Assembly: GCA_900557175.1 (NCBI GenBank) | Contig: USSL01000040.1 | Location: 1 to 10,393 of the forward strand | Reading direction: 5' to 3' | DNA from: an uncultured Eubacteriales bacterium | GTDB taxonomy: Bacteria; Bacillota; Clostridia; Lachnospirales; Lachnospiraceae | DNA: 10,393 nt | In this document: one piece after another, positions 5,669-10,393 of the stretch | Numbering within the stretch: position 1 is the stretch's first letter | Layout: each line of letters starts with the position of its first letter | The notes under the pieces: generated by a model | Databases searched by the model: none | Told to the model about the DNA's origin: nothing | What the model saw: the letters and a program-made list of their open reading frames with translations, nothing else | Made by a program: the position numbers and the translations under genes

Positions 5669-6284
5669 GAAAAAATGGGTGGTGATCAGTCTTTTTGCGG
5701 CTGTGCTCTTTGTGACATGGGGGATTTATGTGCTTCGTTTTAATAAGTATTATCACGATTTAGATGAAGTACCTGCGCAGGACTATTCGATAGGTGAGTT
5801 TGCAGCTTTTGATGACAATTATAGTTCCGGTTCGTATTATGACGGCTACAGTATCCGGGTCAATGATTATGAAATCGTAGATACAGAGGAATATGTAAAG
5901 CGCTATGGGAAAAAAGTCAGTGATTTTCCAACGGCGTGGGAAAGAGTGTGCCTTGTTGATATCACCGTGCGTTATGATGACGATGGGCAGCATATGGTCT
6001 CGGAAAATCAAGAGAAAGAAGGATTGTGGCTCGGTGATTTATGGCTTTGCGGTGTGGATTATTATGCCGGACAGAATACAGAGTTTTTTAATTTGGAAAA
6101 TCCTCAGATGAATGGCAGCGCCGGCATTATTTTAGAAGATGGGCAGGAGTATCATGTACGTCTTGCTTACAATTTTATAAAATCTCAGCTGACGCCTTAT
6201 TATTGGAATCACATGGATAAGCTGCCGATCAAGCTGTTCATGACGGCCTTTCCGGTGCAGAAAAATATTGTTCTCCAGCAGTGA
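5655..6284 (+). CDS. membrane-anchored extracytoplasmic protein (DUF5028-like), unknown function
   Basis: This 209-residue protein starts at ATG 5655, after AGGTGA at 5644-5649 with 5-base spacing; the longer frame from 5595 lies inside the ATPase gene. It has a basic start (MRSAKKK), one membrane segment near residues 8-27 (WVVISLFAAVLFVTWGIYVL) and an outer domain of about 180 residues rich in Tyr and Asp. Strand-like parts include RVCLVDITVRYDD and QEYHVRLAYNFI. From memory it resembles proteins labelled DUF5028 in Lachnospiraceae; this needs a profile search. No lipobox is present. As the last gene of the transporter set, it may be an accessory or immunity-like partner. Its general outer-domain pattern resembles the lipoprotein at 2600-3325. 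Confidence 0.65.
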   Translation: MRSAKKKWVVISLFAAVLFVTWGIYVLRFNKYYHDLDEVPAQDYSIGEFAAFDDNYSSGSYYDGYSIRVNDYEIVDTEEYVKRYGKKVSDFPTAWERVCLVDITVRYDDDGQHMVSENQEKEGLWLGDLWLCGVDYYAGQNTEFFNLENPQMNGSAGIILEDGQEYHVRLAYNFIKSQLTPYYWNHMDKLPIKLFMTAFPVQKNIVLQQ

Positions 6285-6303
6285 AAATTGAAGCGCATCG
6301 CCT

Positions 6304-6363
6304 CATATATTTGTGATGTTACGGCATATACAGCATATATTTGTGATGCTCCGGCATATACAT
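6304..6363. repeat. two tandem copies of a 30-bp unit
   Basis: The unit at 6304-6333 is repeated directly at 6334-6363 with 27 of 30 bases identical. Differences fall at the 16th, 18th and 30th bases. Each copy contains CATATATTTGTGATG and CGGCATATACA. A further CATATA follows at 6361. The copies lie in the gap before the PrcB-like gene and are not read in any supported frame. Confidence 0.85.
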
Positions 6364-6370
6364 ATATAAA
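6341..6370 (+). promoter_or_regulatory. possible promoter of the prcB-like gene
   Basis: TTGTGA (6341-6346) is followed 16 bases later by TATATA (6363-6368), or 18 bases later by TATAAA (6365-6370). The -35 box falls inside the second repeat copy and the -10 box just past it. The match is moderate. Confidence 0.3.
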
Positions 6371-6375
6371 GACGA

Positions 6376-6389
6376 GCCGCATGTGCGGC
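6376..6389 (+). promoter_or_regulatory. short hairpin in the prcB-like leader
   Basis: GCCGC (6376-6380) pairs with GCGGC (6385-6389) around ATGT. It ends two bases before the ribosome site at 6392-6400, so it could affect ribosome access, though the stem is only five pairs. Confidence 0.3.
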
Positions 6390-6405
6390 AGAGGCGGTGA
6401 GTGTA

Positions 6406-6834
6406 TTGAAAAAATATAAGCTTTGGATAATGAGCCTTTTATGGGCGGCGGTGATTTTCCCGCCGCTTTTTTTGACGGGCTGTGAGAAAAATACGGAAGC
6501 ATTGAAAAAGGTCAGGGATATAGAATATGTGCTTGTTGAAACGGCAGATGTGCCTTTGGGACTTTTATCAGTGATTGAGGAGCGGAAGGAGAGGCCGTTC
6601 CGGGTGACTTACAGAGATGAGGCAGATTATTATGTGGCTGTCGGATATGGACAAAAGCCGACGGCAGGCTATGAGATTTTGATACAGGAGGTCTGTGAGA
6701 CAGACAGGGGGATTTTTGTGAAAACGTCAATTTCGGGGCCGGAAAAAAGCAGTCATGAAAAGGCGGCAGTGACCTGTCCGTACATTGTTTTGAAAATGAA
6801 ATATACCGGAGAAAAGGTGATTTTTGAAACATAA
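6406..6834 (+). CDS. lipoprotein with PrcB-like C-terminal domain
   Basis: This 142-residue protein has a long lipoprotein signal ending in FLTGC, with the lipidated Cys at residue 26. Residues about 72-135 match the PrcB_C pattern: YYVAVGYGQKPTAGYEILI, a middle strand GIFVKTSISGP, then TCPYIVLKMKYTG. That domain was named from a subunit of a Treponema protease complex and is common in clostridial exported proteins; its role here is unknown. I chose TTG at 6406 because AGGCGGTGA at 6392-6400 is a near-perfect ribosome site 5 bases upstream. The GTG at 6397 lies within that site. The next gene follows after 56 bases with no terminator, so the two may be cotranscribed. Confidence 0.7.
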   Translation: MKKYKLWIMSLLWAAVIFPPLFLTGCEKNTEALKKVRDIEYVLVETADVPLGLLSVIEERKERPFRVTYRDEADYYVAVGYGQKPTAGYEILIQEVCETDRGIFVKTSISGPEKSSHEKAAVTCPYIVLKMKYTGEKVIFET

Positions 6835-6890
6835 GCGCTTCATCAGGCGCATAGGCTTTAATATGAGTAAAAATGTGCGGGAGGTATCGT

Positions 6891-8459
6891 ATGGATATTG
6901 TAAAAGATAGAATAAGAACAAAACAGCTTCTTGGACGTGCAGTCAGTCAGATGACACTGGAGGATGATTTTAATGTGCCTGATGTCCGGATGGATATTGA
7001 TGAAATTATTGAAACAATGGGCTCACTTAAAATTACGGAGGCAAGAGCTGTTCAGGGGCGCATATCAGTGAAAGGACGGCTGGAGTTTTATGTTCTTTAT
7101 ATCGGCGCTTCGGCAGAGCGGCCAATGAATAAGCTGACGGGAAGTCTGCCGTTTGAGGAAATATTGACAGCGGAGGGGCTGACGCCGGAGGCAGATGTGA
7201 AGGTGAACTGGGATATGGAAGATTTGCGGGCGCGGATGATTAACAGCCGTAAAATCAGTGTCCGCTCGATTATAAGTCTGACAGCGTCGGCTTTTAAAAT
7301 GACGGAGGAGGAAATGGCTGTGGATATCGCAGGGGACGACAGTATTTATACGCGGCCCGAAGCGGTGGAGGTCAGCCGCATACATAGCCAGAAAAGGGAT
7401 ATTATAAGAGTAAAGAAGGAGCTTTTGGTGCCGTCTGCAAAGCCGAATGTGCTGGAGGTCATATGGGACAGAGTAACGACAGGCAGTCTTGATGTGCGTG
7501 TGCTTGATAACCGGGTAAACGTCCGGGGCAGCTTTGATATTTTTGTCATGTATGCGTCACCGGAGGAAAAAAATCCGCTGCAATATTTTAACTATCCGCT
7601 GGATTTTAATGAGAGTGTCGACTGTGCCGATGCCACGGAGGAAATGATCGGTCATGTGGAAGTACGGCTTATTCAGCATGAGCTTACAGTTCGGGAAAAT
7701 GAGGACGGAGAGCCGAGAAAGCTTGAGGCTGAGCTTGTGATGGAAGTTTACATGTCGGTTTATGAGGAAAAGCAGATGACAGTGCTTTGTGATGTTTATT
7801 CTAATGCAAAATGCATTGAGCCGGTGATGAAGGATGTTGTTTTTGACAATATTCTTATGAAAAACCAGTCGGCATTAAGATTGGTGCAGCAGATTAAAAT
7901 AGAAAATCATCAGGCAAAAATTTTGCAGATTTGTCAGACAGATGCCAATGTGAAAATGGACAGTACACAAATCACAAAGTCGGGTATCCGCGTCGAGGGT
8001 GTTATTTATGTTCAGATGCTTTATATTGCGGCGGATGACAGGCGGCCGCTTAGTGTATTAAAGGGGATGCTTCCGTTTTCTCATGTGATTGAAGTCGAGG
8101 GGATTCATGACGGATGTACCTTTGAAATTATTCCGGCGCCGCTGTCGGTGACTTCGGCGATGACGGATAGTGAAACGATTGATGTGAAGGCGCAGCTTAC
8201 TCTTGATACAATTGTATTTGAACCGAAGGTGCTGCATACGATTGCCGATGTGAAGGTGTCGCAGATGGATGATGAAAAGCTTGAAAAAATGCCGGCCATC
8301 GCAGGCTATGTTGTCCGTGAGGGCGACACACTGTGGGCACTTGCAAAGCAGTTTTATACGACAAAAGCAAAAATTATGGCGGACAATGGGCTTGAGAGTG
8401 AAGATTTGAAGCCGAAACAAAAACTTGTCATTGTCAAAGAGAGCCGTCTTATAGTATAA
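6891..8459 (+). CDS. SPOCS (DUF3794) and LysM domain protein, spore-coat-like
   Basis: This 522-residue protein has no signal peptide. Three DUF3794/SPOCS-type repeats appear near residues 45-130, 200-300 and 350-440. Each has the core pattern seen in VKGRLEFYVLYIG, VRGSFDIFVMYAS and VEGVIYVQMLYIA, followed by a segment like LPFEEIL or LPFSHVI. A LysM peptidoglycan-binding domain ends it (residues about 473-517: YVVREGDTLWALAKQF and then DLKPKQKLVIV). This architecture is known from spore-forming clostridia and is linked to the spore coat or cortex. I chose ATG 6891 because GGGAGGT at 6879-6885 lies 5 bases before it; the earlier ATG at 6873 would contain that site. It is typical host composition, and its stop codon lies inside the ispE promoter. 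Confidence 0.85.
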   Translation: MDIVKDRIRTKQLLGRAVSQMTLEDDFNVPDVRMDIDEIIETMGSLKITEARAVQGRISVKGRLEFYVLYIGASAERPMNKLTGSLPFEEILTAEGLTPEADVKVNWDMEDLRARMINSRKISVRSIISLTASAFKMTEEEMAVDIAGDDSIYTRPEAVEVSRIHSQKRDIIRVKKELLVPSAKPNVLEVIWDRVTTGSLDVRVLDNRVNVRGSFDIFVMYASPEEKNPLQYFNYPLDFNESVDCADATEEMIGHVEVRLIQHELTVRENEDGEPRKLEAELVMEVYMSVYEEKQMTVLCDVYSNAKCIEPVMKDVVFDNILMKNQSALRLVQQIKIENHQAKILQICQTDANVKMDSTQITKSGIRVEGVIYVQMLYIAADDRRPLSVLKGMLPFSHVIEVEGIHDGCTFEIIPAPLSVTSAMTDSETIDVKAQLTLDTIVFEPKVLHTIADVKVSQMDDEKLEKMPAIAGYVVREGDTLWALAKQFYTTKAKIMADNGLESEDLKPKQKLVIVKESRLIV

Positions 8460-8460
8460 T
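8431..8460 (+). promoter_or_regulatory. near-consensus housekeeping promoter for ispE
   Basis: TTGTCA (8431-8436; a second copy sits at 8425-8430) is followed after 18 bases by a perfect TATAAT (8455-8460). It lies within the last codons of the SPOCS/LysM gene and covers its stop. Transcription would start near 8467, leaving a leader of about 70 bases. It would let ispE be expressed in growing cells even if the upstream gene is sporulation-specific. Confidence 0.7.
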
Positions 8461-8536
8461 GTATACACAATACATGAAAAGTGCAATTTTCCTGAAATGG
8501 GAGGATTGTGATTTTACGAAAGCAGAGGGGATATCA

Positions 8537-9397
8537 ATGAACAGTATTTGGCTTAAAGCAATGGCGAAGATTAATCTCGGACTTGATGTTGTCCGGAAAA
8601 GAGAGGATGGCTATCACGAGCTTCGCATGGTGATGCAGATGGTGAATCTCTATGATAAGGTGAAGCTTGATAAGACACGGGCGGGTATTACGGTAGAGAC
8701 AAATCTTTCCTTCCTCCCTGTCAATGAGAATAATATTGTCTATAAGGCAGCGAAGCTTCTTATGGATGAGTTTGATATTGAGCAAGGTGTGCATATCGCC
8801 CTTGAAAAGCATATTCCGGTGGCAGCCGGGATGGCCGGCGGAAGCTCGGATGCGGCGGCTGTGCTTTATGGCATGAACCGTATTTTTGAACTTGGTCTTA
8901 CAAGACGTCAGCTGATGGAGCGGGGCGTTAAGCTTGGGGCGGATGTGCCGTACTGTCTGCTCCGGACAACAGCGCTCTCGGAAGGGATCGGTGAGGTGCT
9001 GACGACATTAAAGCCGATGCCGGACTGTTATATTCTTATTGCGAAGCCTCCGGTGAATGTGTCTACAAAGGCTGTTTTCGGCAAATTAAATGCAGAGGCG
9101 CTTACATGGCATCCGGATATTGACGGTATTGTATCAGCGGTGAATGACAGCGATTTGTACGGAATTGCAAAGTGTCTCGGCAATACGCTTGAGGCGGTGA
9201 CAGCTGCTGATTATCCGGTGATTTATACAATTAAAGAGGAGATGTGCCGTCTGGGTGCAATCGGTGCCTTAATGAGCGGCAGCGGTCCGACGGTTTTCGG
9301 CCTTTTTGATGATGAGACAGCGGCCAGGGCGGCTTATACAGCGATGAAGGGCGGTACGCTGGCAAGACAGGTGTTTTTAACGCGCCCGGTTAATTAA
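8537..9397 (+). CDS. ispE: 4-diphosphocytidyl-2-C-methyl-D-erythritol kinase
   Basis: IspE phosphorylates the 2-hydroxyl of CDP-methylerythritol with ATP in the cytoplasmic MEP route to isopentenyl diphosphate. The 286-residue protein has the family marks: AKINLGLDV at 10-18 with catalytic Lys11, DGYHELRMVMQ at 24-34, the GHMP-kinase ATP loop PVAAGMAGGSSDAAA at 94-108, catalytic Asp136 in GADVPYC, and the C-terminal MSGSGPTVFGLF. In the segment CLLRTTALSEGIGE, Arg-Thr replaces the more usual Gly-Gly, a small oddity. ATG 8537 was chosen because AGAGGGGA at 8524-8531 lies 5 bases upstream and family members start this close to AKINL; the longer frame from 8459 begins at the promoter. The next gene starts 21 bases after the stop. 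Confidence 0.95.
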   Translation: MNSIWLKAMAKINLGLDVVRKREDGYHELRMVMQMVNLYDKVKLDKTRAGITVETNLSFLPVNENNIVYKAAKLLMDEFDIEQGVHIALEKHIPVAAGMAGGSSDAAAVLYGMNRIFELGLTRRQLMERGVKLGADVPYCLLRTTALSEGIGEVLTTLKPMPDCYILIAKPPVNVSTKAVFGKLNAEALTWHPDIDGIVSAVNDSDLYGIAKCLGNTLEAVTAADYPVIYTIKEEMCRLGAIGALMSGSGPTVFGLFDDETAARAAYTAMKGGTLARQVFLTRPVN

Positions 9398-9418
9398 GAA
9401 GAATGGGAGATTATACGT

Positions 9419-10087
9419 ATGATGAGTGATTTGAAGATGAATGTCAATGAATATCTGCCGCTGCGCGATGTTGTCTTTAAAACACTGCGCGAGGCGATTT
9501 TAAAGGGCAATCTGGCACCGGGTGAGCGCCTTATGGAAATTCAGCTTGCCAATCAGCTTGGCGTCAGCCGCACGCCGATACGGGAAGCGATAAGAAAGCT
9601 TGAACTTGAGGGACTTGTGATTATGATTCCGCGCCGGGGCGCGGAGGTGGCCCGGATTACGGAAAAGGATTTAAAGGATGTGCTTGAAGTGCGTACTTCG
9701 CTTGAAGAACTGGCGATAAGCCTTGCCTGTGAGCGCATCAGCGATGCGTCTGTAGAGGCGCTTAAGGAGGCACTTAAAAACTTTAAGGCAGCTATAAACG
9801 GCGGTGATGTGACAAAAATTGCGGAAAGTGATGTTGCCTTTCATGATATTATTTTTGCGGCGACGGACAATGCGCGTCTGATTCAGATTGTCAATAATTT
9901 GCGGGAGCAGATGTACAGATACCGTCTTGAATATCTTAAGGATTATACAACCCACGACAGGCTCTATAAGGAGCACGAGGAGATTGTGGCAGCCATTGCA
10001 GACAGAGATAAAGCGCTGGCGCGCAAGTTGATTGTCGAGCATATTTATCATCAGGAACTGACAGTGATTAAAAATATTCAGGAATAA
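9419..10087 (+). CDS. GntR-family transcription regulator, FadR/FCD subfamily
   Basis: This 222-residue protein has a winged-helix GntR domain at residues about 12-80 (LREAILKGNLAPGERLME, then QLGVSRTPIREAIRKLELEG, then PRRGAEVARIT) and an all-helical FCD ligand domain at about 84-210. Likely metal ligands are Asp138, His142, His186 and His208. Their spacing, with 4 residues between the first two and 22 between the last two, matches known metal-binding FCD proteins. The ligand is usually a small carboxylic acid, not identifiable here. GGGAG at 9405-9409 lies 9 bases before ATG 9419; ATG 9422 is an alternative. It follows ispE by 21 bases and is probably cotranscribed with it, then ends at a strong terminator. 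No metabolic target operon is visible in the window. Confidence 0.9.
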   Translation: MMSDLKMNVNEYLPLRDVVFKTLREAILKGNLAPGERLMEIQLANQLGVSRTPIREAIRKLELEGLVIMIPRRGAEVARITEKDLKDVLEVRTSLEELAISLACERISDASVEALKEALKNFKAAINGGDVTKIAESDVAFHDIIFAATDNARLIQIVNNLREQMYRYRLEYLKDYTTHDRLYKEHEEIVAAIADRDKALARKLIVEHIYHQELTVIKNIQE

Positions 10088-10124
10088 AGCAGACATATAT
10101 ATGCCAAAATAAAATATAGATATG

Positions 10125-10155
10125 AAAAGAGGATGCCGTATGCGCATCCTTTTTT
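10125..10155 (+). terminator. rho-independent terminator after the GntR gene
   Basis: AGGATGC (10130-10136) pairs with GCATCCT (10144-10150) around a 7-base loop. A run of six T (10150-10155) follows, and four A (10125-10128) precede it, so the stem can extend. It lies about 40 bases after the GntR stop and 18 bases before the next start, separating the ispE-gntR unit from the germination gene. The A-run might let it work in both directions. Confidence 0.85.
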
Positions 10156-10172
10156 AATTTAAGGAGGCAGTG

Positions 10173-10393
10173 ATGGAAAAGGCATATATTTCAGGACAGC
10201 TTGATAAAGATGCCGCCTATATTAAGAAGCGGTTTGAGCGCTGCTCGGATGTTGTGCACCGCCGGCTGTTCATCGGTGAGGGCAGCTATGAGATTGATAT
10301 GGTTTATATGGATTCAATGGCAGACAGAGATCTGGTGGAGGGGGAGATTTTAAAAAGTCTTATGTTTGGCCGTGTGAATCTGCCCCGTACAGG
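10173..10393 (+). CDS. spore germination protein, GerA family, N-terminal part
   Basis: The first 73 codons are present; the gene runs off the window. The pattern is that of the soluble N-terminal domain of GerA-type germinant receptor A subunits: a helix with CSDVVHRRLFIG, then EIDMVYMDSMADRDLVEG, then ILKSLMF. GerA subunits sit in the inner spore membrane and respond to germinants with B and C partners, expected downstream. AAGGAGG at 10161-10167 lies 5 bases before ATG 10173; GTG at 10170 is an in-frame but worse choice. No promoter was identified between the terminator and the start; it may lie under the terminator. Confidence 0.85.
   Translation, partial: MEKAYISGQLDKDAAYIKKRFERCSDVVHRRLFIGEGSYEIDMVYMDSMADRDLVEGEILKSLMFGRVNLPRT

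Noticed and set aside
6304..6363. Tandem 30-bp units as a minimal CRISPR array
   Set aside because: The copies abut with no spacer and no cas genes are visible.
6209..6502. 97-codon minus-strand frame across the repeat gap
   Set aside because: It is the antisense of two real genes and the repeat, with no ribosome site.
8058..8486. 142-codon minus-strand frame opposite the SPOCS/LysM gene
   Set aside because: Shadow of a well-supported gene; Cys/His/Arg-rich text without domain signs.
9671..10147. 158-codon minus-strand frame opposite the GntR gene
   Set aside because: Antisense of the FCD domain, starts within the terminator and shows no family signs.

Overview
The window looks like a chromosomal segment of a spore-forming, anaerobic Firmicute, most likely Lachnospiraceae or a close clostridial relative. 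This rests on strong AGGAGG-type ribosome sites, frequent GTG/TTG starts, a SPOCS (DUF3794)+LysM protein, a PrcB-like lipoprotein next to it, ispE, an FCD-type GntR regulator and the start of a GerA-type spore germination protein. No RNA gene, CRISPR array, insertion sequence or phage gene was seen.

Left part (1-6284) is an accessory block. It opens with a minus-strand remnant of a small secreted protein that has lost its signal peptide (38-334). A plus-strand series then runs: ECF-like sigma factor (464-1012), membrane-anchored anti-sigma factor (999-1754), a 320-base regulatory gap, a 152-residue exported protein with a C-terminal WSPDS motif (2075-2533), a 9-bp intercistronic hairpin, a lipoprotein (2600-3325), two ABC-2-like permeases (3327-4172, 4159-5016), an ABC ATPase split by a -1 frameshift between its signature motif and Walker B (5016-5447 and 5447-5668), and a membrane-anchored extracytoplasmic protein (5655-6284). 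From 2600 to 6284 the genes overlap or almost touch, so they are probably one transcript. The sigma and anti-sigma genes also overlap. A reasonable inference is that an envelope signal frees the sigma factor, which turns on the exported protein and its transporter. The layout resembles bacteriocin or peptide export and immunity loci, but the sequence does not prove a substrate.

Middle (6285-6405) is a short non-coding gap with two tandem copies of a 30-bp unit, a possible promoter and a small hairpin.

Right part (6406-10393) looks like core genome: a PrcB-domain lipoprotein, the SPOCS/LysM protein, ispE (isoprenoid precursor synthesis) with a near-consensus promoter inside the end of the preceding gene, an FCD/GntR regulator followed by a clear rho-independent terminator, and the first 73 codons of a GerA-family germinant receptor subunit.

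Hand counts of G+C in single 60-base lines rise from 15-20 of 60 in the sigma, anti-sigma and exported-protein genes, through 24 in the lipoprotein, to 29-34 in the permease and core genes. This fits a foreign or fast-evolving left end.
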